From: Streptomyces cyaneus
GTDB taxonomy: Bacteria; Actinomycetota; Actinomycetes; Streptomycetales; Streptomycetaceae
DNA: 64,000 nucleotides
Direction: 5' to 3'
Assembly: GCF_004028635.1 (NCBI RefSeq)
Contig: NZ_RQJW01000003.1
Span: 496,001 to 560,000, forward strand
Shown piece after piece: positions 48,503 to 58,300 of the stretch. Below the pieces are notes generated by a model. That model saw only the letters and a list, made by a program, of their open reading frames with translations, was not told the DNA's origin and made no database searches. The translations under genes and the position numbers were made by a program. Positions within the stretch are counted from its first letter, which is position 1. Every line of letters begins with the position of its first letter.

Positions 48503-51500
48503 ATGACGAACACGGTGCCGGTGAAGCGCGGCTCGCGCGCTACCGCTCCCGAGATGCCCGAGGGCGAGATCGAGCTGGCCGAACCACCGGTGCTCGGTGA
48601 GCCGGCGAGCGTGGAGTTCGGGTCGGCGCTGGCCTTCCTCCCCATGGGGCTGGGCTCGGCCGCGATGGCGGTGGGCCTCTCCATGGGCAACGGCTCGCCG
48701 ACCACGTACATGATGTCCGGGATGATGGGCGTCTCCATGATCGCGATGAGCCTGACCCAGCTCGGGCAGGCGGGACGCGAACGCAAGCGCCGGATGCGGG
48801 CCGAGCGCCGGGACTACTTGCGCTACCTCGCCCAACTGCGCAAGCAGGCCAGGGACGCCGCAGGCGAGCAGCGGGCCGCCGTCTCCTGGGACCATCCCGA
48901 GCCCGAGGACCTGTGGTCGCTGGCCATGAGCCCCCGGCTGTGGGAGCGCCGCGCCAGCCACGACGACTTCGCCCGGGTCCGGGCCGGGCTCGGCTCACGG
49001 CGGGCCGCGCTGCACTTCATCCCGCCGGAGACCAAGCCCGTCGAGGACCTCGAACCCCTCTCGGCGATCTCGCTGCGCCGGTTCATCAAGGCCCACCAGA
49101 CGGTCGAGGGCATGGCCGTCCCCGTCTCGCTGCGCAACTTCAGCAGCGTCGAGTTCGCCGGGGACGGCACCTACGCGTACGCCCTGGTCCGGTCGATGCT
49201 CTGCCAGCTGGCCGTCTTCCACTCGCCGGACGAGCTGCGCATCGCCGTACTCGCCGACGAGCGGGGCCGGGCGGACTGGGACTGGGTGAAGTGGCTGCCG
49301 CACAACGCCCATCCGCGCGAGCACGACGCGGCCGGTGCGCTGCGGCTCGTCGCCACCGACCACGACGCCCTCATGGATCTCCTGGGCCAGGACGTCAGCG
49401 ACCGACCCGACCACGACAAGTCGGAGGCGCCGAGCACCTCCGAGCCGTTCGTGGTGATCGTCGCCGCCGGCACGCAGATACCGACCGGCTCCCGGCTGCT
49501 CGGCGCCGGACTGCGCAACGTCGTCCTGCTCGACCTGACCGGCGCCATGACCGGCGGCTCGAAGGTGCTGCGTCTGACCACCGAGAAGGGACAGGTGACC
49601 TTCCCGTCCGGCGACTCGACGGCGTCCGCGCGAGCCGACGCGCTGAGCCTCGCCGCGGCCGAGAGCCTGGCCCGGTACCTCGCGCCGATGCGCACCAGCG
49701 GGATCGTGGACCTGGTCGACGAACCGTTCGAGAACGACTTCGACCTGACCGCCCTGCTCGGCATCCGCGATCCGCGGGCGTTCGACGTGTCCGCCCAGTG
49801 GCGATCGCGCACCCCGCAGCACTCCCGCCTGCGGGTGCCCGTCGGTGTGACCGAGGACGGCGAGATCGTCGAGCTGGACTTCAAGGAGTCCGCCCAGAGC
49901 GGCATGGGGCCGCACGGTCTGCTGATCGGTGCCACCGGCTCCGGCAAGAGCGAACTCTTGCGCACCCTGGTCATCGGCCTGTGCGCGACCCACTCCTCCG
50001 AGATCCTCAACCTGGTCCTGGTCGACTTCAAGGGCGGCGCCACCTTCCTCAACATGGAGAAGCTGCCGCACACCTCCGCGGTGATCACCAACCTGGCCGA
50101 CGAGCTGCCGCTGGTCGACCGGATGCGCGACTCGCTCCAGGGTGAGGTGATCCGTCGTCAGGAACTACTCCGCGAGGCCGGATACCCCTCCCTCTTCGAG
50201 TACGAGAAGGCCAGGCTGGGCGGCGCCCGGCTGGCCCCGCTGCCCTCGCTGCTCCTCATCGTCGACGAGTTCTCCGAACTGCTCTCCAGCAAGCCGGAGT
50301 TCATCGAGCTGTTCGTGATGATCGGACGCGTCGGGCGAAGCCTCGGCGTGCACCTGCTGCTCGCCTCGCAGCGACTCGACGAAGGCAGCATCCACAAGGT
50401 CGCCGGCCACCTCTCGTACCGGATCGCCCTGCGCACCTTCTCCTCCATGGAGTCGCGCAGCGTCATCGGCGTCACGGGCGCCTACGAGCTGCCCTCGGCT
50501 CCGGGCCACGGCTATCTGAAGATCGACACGACCAACCTGGTCCGTTTCAAGGCCGCCTACGTCTCCGGGCCCTGTCCGGAACCGCAGATCCGCGCCGCTG
50601 CGGGCGACGACCCGAGCGGGCCGGCCGCCGAGATCGTCCCCTTCGGTCTGGAGCAACGGGCGCCGCTGCCGGCCGACCTGGGGTCCGCCGACCCGGATGA
50701 CTCACGGGATTCGGACGAGCCGTCGGACGACGAGGAGCAGTCCGAGAGCTCCGAGAGCCTGCTCGACGTGCTGATCGACCGGCTGGGCGACGCCGGCCCG
50801 CCCGCCCGCCAGGTGTGGCTGCCGCCGCTGGACGAGTCGCCGAGCCTCGACCAGCTGCTGCCGGGCATCGTGCCCGACCCGCTGCGCGGGATGAGCGCGA
50901 GCGACTACCCGGCGCTCGGCGCCCTGAAGGTGCCGCTCGGCATGGTGGACCGGCCCTACGAGCAGATACGCGAACTCCTGGTCGCCGACCTCTCCGGGGC
51001 CGACGGACACGTCGGCATCGCGGGAGCACCGCAGACCGGCAAGTCCACCCTGCTCCGCAGCCTGATCCTCTCGCTCGCCCTGACCCACACACCGGAGGAG
51101 GTCCAGTTCTACTGCCTGGACTTCGGCGGCGGCGGCATCGTCTCCGTCGCGGGTCTGCCGCACGTCGGCTCGGTGGCCACCCGGCTGGAGCGCGACCGGG
51201 TGCTGCGCACCGTCGAGGAGATGACCCAGGTGCTGGAGACGCGCGAGGAGCGCTTCACCAGCCTGGGCCTGGAGTCGATGGCCGCCTACCGCGCGCTGCG
51301 CAGGAGCGGGCAGATCGACGACCCGTACGGCGACGTCTTCTTCGTGGTGGACGGGTGGGCCACCCTCCGGCAGGACTTCGAGGAACTGGAGGACCGCGTC
51401 GCCGAACTGGCCTCCCGCGGCCTCTCCTTCGGCGTGCACGTGGTGGCCTCGGCGGTCCGCTGGTCGGAGATCCGCCCCAAGCAGCGTGACCTGATGGGCA

Positions 51501-52480
51501 CCAAGCTGGAGCTCCGGCTCGGCGACAGCATGGAGTCGGAGGTCGGAACCCGTCAGGCTGCCGGAGTGCCCTCGCGCCCCGGGCGCGGTCTCACCAGTTC
51601 GAGCCACCACTTCCTGTCGGCACTGCCCCGGCTCGACGGCTCGTCGGACATCGAGGACCTGACCAGCGCGACCAAGGCCGCGGCCGCGGAGATCGAGACG
51701 TTCTGGCCCGGCCGGTCGGCACCCGGCGTACGGCTGCTGCCCAGCAACCTGCCGGTGGACCAGCTGCCGCCGCCGGAGGGCGACATGCGGGCCTGCCTGG
51801 GCTGGGACGAGAAGCGCCTGCAGCCTGTCTGGCACGACTTCGCGAAGGTGCCGCACCTGATGACCTTCGGCGACGACGCCACCGGGAAGACCAACGCGCT
51901 GCGCCTGGTCGCCAGGGCGATCACCGCCCGCTACACCCCCGACGAGGCGCGCATCCTGCTCGCCGACCCCAGCCGGCAGCTCCTGCGGGACGTCCCGGAG
52001 GAGTACCGCGTCGGCTACGCCGTGGGCACCGAGGCACTGGCGGAACTCGCGGCCAGCGCCGCCGTGTCGGTGAGCGGCCGGGTGCCCGGCCCCGACATCG
52101 CCCCCGAGCGGCTGCCGCAGCGCGACTGGTGGACGGGACCACGCCTGTTCATGCTCATCGACGACTACGACCTGTTCGCCACCGGCAGCGCCATGGACAA
52201 CCCGATGACGCCCATGGTGCCGCTGCTGGCCCAGGCGGCCAACATCGGGCTGCACATCGTCGTCGCGCGCAGCACCTCCGGAGCGATGCGCGCCATGATG
52301 GACCCGCTGCTGCGCCGCATGTGGGAACTGGGCAGTCCGGCACTGCTCCTCTCCTACCCCAAGGAGGAGGGCAAGTTCATCGGTGAGGCCAAGCCGCGCA
52401 CCCTGCCCCCGGGCCGTGCGCAGTTCGTCACCCGGCGCGGTGTCGGACTGCTCCAGACCGGACTGGCGGCTCCACCGTGA
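48503..52480 (+). CDS. eccC: type VII secretion ATPase EccC
   Basis: This 1325-residue FtsK/SpoIIIE-type ATPase drives export by the ESX/type VII system. Two membrane helices lie at about residues 45-90. Three ATPase domains follow with Walker A loops GATGSGKSE (~475), GAPQTGKST (~840) and GDDATGKTN (~1122), so all three keep the P-loop Lys. Walker B-type segments are LVDFKGG/LLIVDEFSELL, FYCLDFGGG and LFMLIDDYDLF. It is a single-chain EccC, not split into Ca and Cb. GGAAGG precedes the ATG. A perfect 18-bp tandem duplication covers the stop codon. It binds WXG100 substrates through the C-terminal domain. Confidence 0.96.
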   Translation: MTNTVPVKRGSRATAPEMPEGEIELAEPPVLGEPASVEFGSALAFLPMGLGSAAMAVGLSMGNGSPTTYMMSGMMGVSMIAMSLTQLGQAGRERKRRMRAERRDYLRYLAQLRKQARDAAGEQRAAVSWDHPEPEDLWSLAMSPRLWERRASHDDFARVRAGLGSRRAALHFIPPETKPVEDLEPLSAISLRRFIKAHQTVEGMAVPVSLRNFSSVEFAGDGTYAYALVRSMLCQLAVFHSPDELRIAVLADERGRADWDWVKWLPHNAHPREHDAAGALRLVATDHDALMDLLGQDVSDRPDHDKSEAPSTSEPFVVIVAAGTQIPTGSRLLGAGLRNVVLLDLTGAMTGGSKVLRLTTEKGQVTFPSGDSTASARADALSLAAAESLARYLAPMRTSGIVDLVDEPFENDFDLTALLGIRDPRAFDVSAQWRSRTPQHSRLRVPVGVTEDGEIVELDFKESAQSGMGPHGLLIGATGSGKSELLRTLVIGLCATHSSEILNLVLVDFKGGATFLNMEKLPHTSAVITNLADELPLVDRMRDSLQGEVIRRQELLREAGYPSLFEYEKARLGGARLAPLPSLLLIVDEFSELLSSKPEFIELFVMIGRVGRSLGVHLLLASQRLDEGSIHKVAGHLSYRIALRTFSSMESRSVIGVTGAYELPSAPGHGYLKIDTTNLVRFKAAYVSGPCPEPQIRAAAGDDPSGPAAEIVPFGLEQRAPLPADLGSADPDDSRDSDEPSDDEEQSESSESLLDVLIDRLGDAGPPARQVWLPPLDESPSLDQLLPGIVPDPLRGMSASDYPALGALKVPLGMVDRPYEQIRELLVADLSGADGHVGIAGAPQTGKSTLLRSLILSLALTHTPEEVQFYCLDFGGGGIVSVAGLPHVGSVATRLERDRVLRTVEEMTQVLETREERFTSLGLESMAAYRALRRSGQIDDPYGDVFFVVDGWATLRQDFEELEDRVAELASRGLSFGVHVVASAVRWSEIRPKQRDLMGTKLELRLGDSMESEVGTRQAAGVPSRPGRGLTSSSHHFLSALPRLDGSSDIEDLTSATKAAAAEIETFWPGRSAPGVRLLPSNLPVDQLPPPEGDMRACLGWDEKRLQPVWHDFAKVPHLMTFGDDATGKTNALRLVARAITARYTPDEARILLADPSRQLLRDVPEEYRVGYAVGTEALAELAASAAVSVSGRVPGPDIAPERLPQRDWWTGPRLFMLIDDYDLFATGSAMDNPMTPMVPLLAQAANIGLHIVVARSTSGAMRAMMDPLLRRMWELGSPALLLSYPKEEGKFIGEAKPRTLPPGRAQFVTRRGVGLLQTGLAAPP

Positions 52481-52510
52481 GCCGGCCCTCCGCCGTGAGC
52501 CGGCCCTCCG
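52475..52510. repeat. 18-bp tandem duplication across the eccC stop codon
   Basis: CCGTGAGCCGGCCCTCCG occurs twice in perfect tandem (52475-52492, 52493-52510). The first copy contains the eccC TGA stop (52478-52480). It lies in the 133-base gap before eccD. Confidence 0.85.
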
Positions 52511-52613
52511 CTGGGCGCCGTACACCTGGCGTCCGGCGCCCACGCGCCGCACCGGCCGTCCCCAGCGCATCGAACCCGCCCCGTTTTCCCCGTCTTTGCA
52601 CCGCAGGAGAACC

Positions 52614-54020
52614 ATGAGCACCGCCGCGTCGTCCCCATCCCGTACCGGGCACGGGGGGACCGCCGACGTCTGCCGACTGACCGTCAGCGCGGCCAAAGGC
52701 CGCACCGATCTCGCGGTGCCCGTCACCGCCACGGTGGCCTCACTCCTGCCCGTCGTAGTGAAACCGTCCGTGAACGAGGAGGACCTCGGCGGCAGATGGG
52801 CGCTGCAGCGCCTCGGCGAGGCCCCGCTAGACCTGGACGGCACCCCGGAGACCCTCGGCCTGCGCGACGGTGACGTGCTGTATCTGCGGCCGAAGGACGA
52901 CCTCCTGTCGGAGCTGCGGTTCGACGACGTGGCCGACGGGGTGTCCACCGCGCTCAACGCCCAACGCGACCGCTGGCGGCCGGAGTTGACCCGTCGGCTC
53001 TGCCTCGTCCTGGCCTGCCTGGCGCTGGCGTCCCTCGCCGCCATGGTCGTCGCCACCGGACCCCAGCTGCTGACCACGCTCACCTGCGGTCTGCTCGCCG
53101 TGGGCCTGATCGTCGGCTGCGGCCTGGTCACCAAGAACCTGGAAGACCGGGCCATGGGGACCATCACCGGCCTGGGCGCGTGCCTGTTCGCCGCGCTGGC
53201 CGGGCTGTCCGCGGTGGCCGGACCCGCCGGGCTGTTCGCGCCCGGCCGGCTGGACGGGCTGCTCACCGCCACGTTCACCGGAGTGGCGGCCGCCGCGGTC
53301 CTGGCCACGGGCAGGGTGCCGATCCCGGTCTTCGGCACTCTGCTGATGCTGGCGGGCACGGTGGAGGTCGGCTCGTTCCTGTCGATCGTCCTCGGGTGGG
53401 ACGCCACCCGGGTCGCCGCGGTGCTCGCGGCGACCCTGTTCGCGCTCTCCCCAATCCTTCCGCGCCTGGCGCTGTTCGCGGCGAGGCTGCGCGTCGTGGA
53501 ACTCCCGCACAACGCCGAGGAACTGCAGCAGGGCATCGACCCGCTGCCCGAACCCCTGGTCAACCGCCGGGCCGCGGCTGCGGACGGCTACCTCAGCGTC
53601 TTCTTCCTCTCCTCCGCCGCGGTCTTCATCGTGGCCTCCGCCCTGCTGGTCCAGGCCCCGAACTGGTCGGGCTGGGTCTTCGCCGCGGTATTCAGCCCGG
53701 CGGTGCTGCTGCGTGCCCGCGCGGTGGGCAACGCCTCGCAGCGCATCGCCCTGGTGATCGCCGGCGCGCTCGGCGCGATCCTGGTCGTGCTGTCCCTCAC
53801 CCTCCACGCCGGCCCGGTCGTGCAGGCCGGAACCATGATCGGGCTGTTCGCCGTCGCCGCTCTGCTGCTGACCGGCGCCTGGCGACTGCCCGGGGCGCGG
53901 CTGCGGCCCATCTGGGGACGCCTCGGGGAGATCTTCGAGGGCCTCACGGCGCTCGCCCTCATCCCGCTGCTGCTGCAGGTCCTCAACGTGTACGCGTACT
54001 TCCGCTCGCTGGCCGGCTGA
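52614..54020 (+). CDS. eccD: type VII secretion integral membrane protein EccD
   Basis: This 468-residue channel component has a ubiquitin-like cytoplasmic domain (~15-105, ending DGDVLYLRPKDD) and 11 membrane helices (~130-465), the standard EccD layout. A cytoplasmic loop near residue 300 carries RLRVVELPHNAEELQ. AGGAGA lies three bases before the ATG at 52614. The open frame back to 52383 overlaps eccC and is not used. Together with EccB and EccC it forms the inner-membrane complex. Confidence 0.94.
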   Translation: MSTAASSPSRTGHGGTADVCRLTVSAAKGRTDLAVPVTATVASLLPVVVKPSVNEEDLGGRWALQRLGEAPLDLDGTPETLGLRDGDVLYLRPKDDLLSELRFDDVADGVSTALNAQRDRWRPELTRRLCLVLACLALASLAAMVVATGPQLLTTLTCGLLAVGLIVGCGLVTKNLEDRAMGTITGLGACLFAALAGLSAVAGPAGLFAPGRLDGLLTATFTGVAAAAVLATGRVPIPVFGTLLMLAGTVEVGSFLSIVLGWDATRVAAVLAATLFALSPILPRLALFAARLRVVELPHNAEELQQGIDPLPEPLVNRRAAAADGYLSVFFLSSAAVFIVASALLVQAPNWSGWVFAAVFSPAVLLRARAVGNASQRIALVIAGALGAILVVLSLTLHAGPVVQAGTMIGLFAVAALLLTGAWRLPGARLRPIWGRLGEIFEGLTALALIPLLLQVLNVYAYFRSLAG

Positions 54021-54030
54021 GGGGGCTGCG

Positions 54031-55365
54031 GTGCAGAACCGACGCGATCACGTCCAGGCCCACCGGTTCGCCGTCGGCCGGCTTGTGTCGGCCTTGCTGG
54101 CCGGTGATCCGGGCCCCGTCGAGGTCCCCATGCGGCGGGGAAACCTCGGCATGCAGTTCGGCGCGCTGGTCGCCGTCCTGCTCGCCGCGGGCTTCGGGGT
54201 CTACGGCCTGATCAGCCCCAAGGAGAGCACGGCATGGCGCAATCCGGGGTCGATCATCGTGGAGGAGGAGACCGGCAACCGGTACCTCCTCCTCGACCAG
54301 CAGCTGTACCCCATGGCCAACTACGCCTCCGCGCTGCTGGTCGCCGGAGCCCGTGCCAAGACCGTCTCCGTCGCACGCGACACCCTGGCGGAGGTGCGGC
54401 GCGGCCCGCAGCTCGGCATCGTCGGCGCGCCCGATGACGTGCCTCCTGCCACCGACCTGCTCTCCGGAGACCGCGCGGTGTGCCTGCCACCGGGCAGCGC
54501 GAAGACGCTGGTGGACCTCGACCCCGCGGGCCGCTCCACCCCCGTCCCGCGCAACCAGCGGATCCTGCTCTCCGGGCCGGACCGCACCACGTACCTCGTG
54601 TGGAACAGCCGGGCGTACAAGCTGTCCCGCGCCGAACTGGTCGCGCTCGGCATGGTGGCCCAGGAGACCGTCCGGGTCTCCTCGGCCTGGCTGGCCCAGC
54701 TGCCGTCCGGCGGGAAGCTGACCGCGCCGCGCATCCCGGAGGCGGGCTCCGCGGGCTCCTCGGTGGCCGGCGAGTCCGCGAAGGTGGGGCAGTTGTTCGA
54801 GACGACAGCCGCCGGCTCACGCGAGATGTACGTCCTGCGTGCCGACGGCCTGGCCCCGATCAACCGCACCGAGTTCGCCCTGCTCAGCGCCGTACCCGGT
54901 GCCTCCGCGCCGAGGCAGGTGACCACGGCCGACATCGCGGCCGCCCCCGCCTCACAGGACCGCTCCCTGCTGACCGCGGTGCCGGACCTGCTCTCCGGCC
55001 CGGCGTTCAACCCTGCCGGCTCGGCGCTGTGCGTGCTGCAGAAGGCCGGCAGCTCCAAGGGCGGCACGGTCGTGACCGAGCCCATCGCCGCCGGGCCGCG
55101 ACCCTCCGGTCTGTTCGTGCCGCCGGCCAAGGGCCTGCTCGTCGCGGCGGAGTCCGCGCAGGCGCCCGACGCCACATCGCGGCTCTACCTGATCACCGAC
55201 AGCGGCAAGAAGTACCCGTTCGCCAACACCGACGCGCTCGCGGCGCTCGGATACGGCCAGGCCAAGGTGCGGACGCTGCCCCGCCAACTGCTCGATCTGG
55301 CACCCACCGGTCCGACGCTGGACACCACCACAGCCAAGACCGCCGTCTCGGCACGTGCCGGTTAG
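54031..55365 (+). CDS. eccB: type VII secretion protein EccB
   Basis: This 444-residue protein has a short cytoplasmic N-terminus (QNRRDHVQAHRFAVGRLVSALL, the family signature). One membrane helix lies at ~45-65, and the large extracytoplasmic repeat domain follows. Conserved elements are KESTAWRNPGSIIVEEETGNRYL and, toward the end, DSGKKYPFANTDALAALGY, as in EccB of mycobacteria. Two Cys residues (in RAVCLPPG and SALCVLQ) can form the conserved disulfide. GTG start 10 bases after eccD. Confidence 0.94.
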   Translation: MQNRRDHVQAHRFAVGRLVSALLAGDPGPVEVPMRRGNLGMQFGALVAVLLAAGFGVYGLISPKESTAWRNPGSIIVEEETGNRYLLLDQQLYPMANYASALLVAGARAKTVSVARDTLAEVRRGPQLGIVGAPDDVPPATDLLSGDRAVCLPPGSAKTLVDLDPAGRSTPVPRNQRILLSGPDRTTYLVWNSRAYKLSRAELVALGMVAQETVRVSSAWLAQLPSGGKLTAPRIPEAGSAGSSVAGESAKVGQLFETTAAGSREMYVLRADGLAPINRTEFALLSAVPGASAPRQVTTADIAAAPASQDRSLLTAVPDLLSGPAFNPAGSALCVLQKAGSSKGGTVVTEPIAAGPRPSGLFVPPAKGLLVAAESAQAPDATSRLYLITDSGKKYPFANTDALAALGYGQAKVRTLPRQLLDLAPTGPTLDTTTAKTAVSARAG

Positions 55366-55375
55366 GGGGCGGGAC

Positions 55376-58300
55376 ATGGTGCAACTCGATCGCGGTTCGC
55401 GCGGCTCAAGCCGTGCCGCTCTGGAGTGCCGGAGCATCGGCGGTGCGCTGCTGGTCCATCCCGCGGGGAAGATCAACCCTCAGCTGCACGCCTTCGCCGG
55501 CGGACTGGCCCACGACCCGGAACACACGCTCGTCGTCGTCGACCTCCCGGAGGATCCGCCGGCCGAGGACTGGGAGTCGGTGGCCAGTCTGCTCAAGCGC
55601 CGAGGGCGTTCCTTCCGGGTGATCATCGGCCGGCCGAGCCGCGAGACCGCCATGACGGCCGGTCAGCTCCTGGCCGACCGGCTCGAACGGACCGTGCTCA
55701 CCCCGGACGGCTGGGTGCTCCCCGCCGCCGGGGGCGTGCTGTTCGTGCCGGAGGCCGCCGGTTCGGGCTGGCTGGGCTTCCAGCCGCGTCGCTCGTCCAC
55801 CTGGGCTCGGCTCGGGCGGCCCAAGCACACCCTCCAGGTGTCGCGCCGGTTCCCCGTGCCGAAGTGGGATCACGCCGTGCCGGAGGGCTCCTTCGCGACC
55901 AGCGCCAACGGTACGGCCGAACCCGTGCCCGGCGGCGTCTGGGTCAGGCGGACGGACCAGCCCGCAAGCGAGCAGGACGTCCATCGCCGCCGGCTGGCGG
56001 CCTCCCTGCTCTGCCAGTCAGACCGGCTCGTCGTGGTGCTCGGCTGCCCCGGTGGCGCGAACCTTTCGCTGGAGGACATCGAGCGGTTCTGGGGACGCGT
56101 CACACCGGCCGCCCGTCCGCTGGTGCGCTTCACCGCCTACGGGCCGGTGGCCGTGCCGAAGGGCAGCGCGCTCGGTCAGGTACTGGCCGACCGGTTCGGC
56201 CAGCAGGTCACCGTCTACGCCGGGCTGCCGACGGTCGGCGAGCCGGGCACCGACGGTGCGCAGATCCGCGTACTGACCACCGACGGTACGCCCGGCCCGC
56301 CCGCCTTCGTCCGCGAGCTGGTCTACCGGCCCGCGGTCGCCCCCGGCTCCGCGGCGCCGCCGCCCGAGCTGCGCGGCCGCCGCCGCCCGGCGGACGGCTT
56401 GCCGGAGGTCTCCTCGGGCGTGTACGAGTACGCGCCCGACGCCGTGCTGGAGGTCACCCAGAGCGGACTGTGGCTACGGCCGCCTGCGGCTGCGTCCGAC
56501 GCCCCGGCGGTGCACCGCGTCCCGGCCGACCCGGGCGTGACGGTCATCCACTTCGACGCGGGCACGCCGGAGTCCGCGGAGCGGATGCGGACGCTGGCCG
56601 AGGAGGTCCGGCGGAAGCTCGATCCGACACTCGCCGAAACCTGCCGAGTACTGCCCGCCCCGCAGCACACAGCCGAGAAGAACTCCGGCGCGGCGCCCTC
56701 CCCCAGGGGTGGGGCGGGCGCGCCCGGGGTTGCGGCTGGGGTGGCGGGGCCGGGGCCGGTGTCCTTGGCCGGCGAGCCTGCGCAGGTGGCCGGCGTGCGT
56801 GCACCTGTGCCTGGAAGCGGGGTGTCGGACGCGTCGGCATCTGGGGTTGGTGAACCTGGGCCTGCGACCGAGGTGCCGGGTGCGGCGCGGCCTGCGGCGG
56901 GCGAACGCGGAGGTGCGAGCGGAGTTCAGGAGACGGCGTCGCGGCCTGCGGCGGACCGGACCGGGCCCGCGGCGCAGGCACCGGGGGCTGTGGTGGGCGA
57001 GCACGGGTCTGCTGCCGAGGCAGTGGCTTCTACGTCGGGCCGGATCGGTCCTGCCGGTGGGTTTCCTGGGGCTGAAGGTGGGGTGTCCGGGCCTGCTGGT
57101 GCCGTGCCAGGTCCGGCAACCGGGATACCTGGGACGACAAGTGGCGTGCCCGGCGCCGATGGTGGGGCGTCCACGCCCGCAAGTGACGTCCCTGGGCTGT
57201 CAGCTGAGATGCCTGGGACCGCGAGCGGTGCGCCCGGGGCCGGTAACGGAGTGTCCACGCCCGCAGGTGTCGATGTTCGCGGCCCCGCAACCGGTGGTGT
57301 GCCCGGGGCCAATGGCGTGATGCCCGGGGCGGAAAGCGGAGTGCCCGGAACCCAAGGAGGCGTGCCTGGAGCCGACGGCGGTGTGCCGGGGGCCGAAGGC
57401 GGAGTGTCCAGGACCGCAAGTGGCGTGCCTGGAGCCGACGCCAGCGTGCCCGGAACCGAAGGCGGAGTGCCCAGCACCGCAAGTGGCGTGCCCGGTCCCG
57501 GCCCGGCGCCTGTCGTCGGTGCGTCAGGGTCAGAGGGCTCGGCGCCGGAGCCTGCGGTGGGCCGATCCGGTTCTGCGGCCGAGGTGTTGGAGGCCACGCC
57601 GGTGCCCGGTGTCGGCGAGTCCGGGGCCGCGCCTGCCACCTCCGCAGTCGTGGCTCCCGATGCTGCGGCTCCCGTCGGTCCGGCCGCGTCCGGCGGGCGG
57701 CAGGCGCAGGCGTCCATGCCCGCGCCCGCTCCCCTACGCCCGCGGTCGCTTCGGCTGGAGTCGGCCCCGCCTCCTGGGGCCGCGTCCGCCGAATCGGCCG
57801 AGGCCGCGCCCGCCGGTGCCGGCACCGTGGATCCGGGGCCCGTGGCAGACCCGGCTCCGCAGCCGGCGGCCACGCCCTCCCCGGCGCCTCCTCCGGCGGC
57901 CGCCCCCACGTCGGCCCGGACTTCGACCCCGCCTCCGGGCCCGGCAGCGGCCCCCGCTCCCCCGGGAACGCCTGCTCCCGCGCCGACCCCCACGCCCGCG
58001 GCGCGACCCAGGGCTCAGCGTCCGGCCGTACGCATGCAGCCCGTGCCCGCACCCGATGCCTGCGCCGTACCCCCGGAGCGCGGCATCGAGCAGGAACGCA
58101 CCTGGCTGCGGCGGACGTTGAAGGAGCAGTACGACTCCGCCGCGAACCACGTGGCGCGGGTGCTGTCCGAGTCCCCCGGGCTGCGCGGTGGTTCCAAGCA
58201 GTCGGCCGATGACGTGGTCACCGACCTGGTCGCGGTCCGGCTGTATCTGGCGGGAGGAACCGACCGGATCGACAGCGCGGTGCGCGGCGCGACCGTCGGC

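Noticed and set aside
57080..57510. Repeated units that might suggest a CRISPR array
   Set aside because: The repeats are irregular, in frame, and encode GVPG-type peptide units inside a long gene. There is no constant repeat with regular unique spacers and no cas gene.
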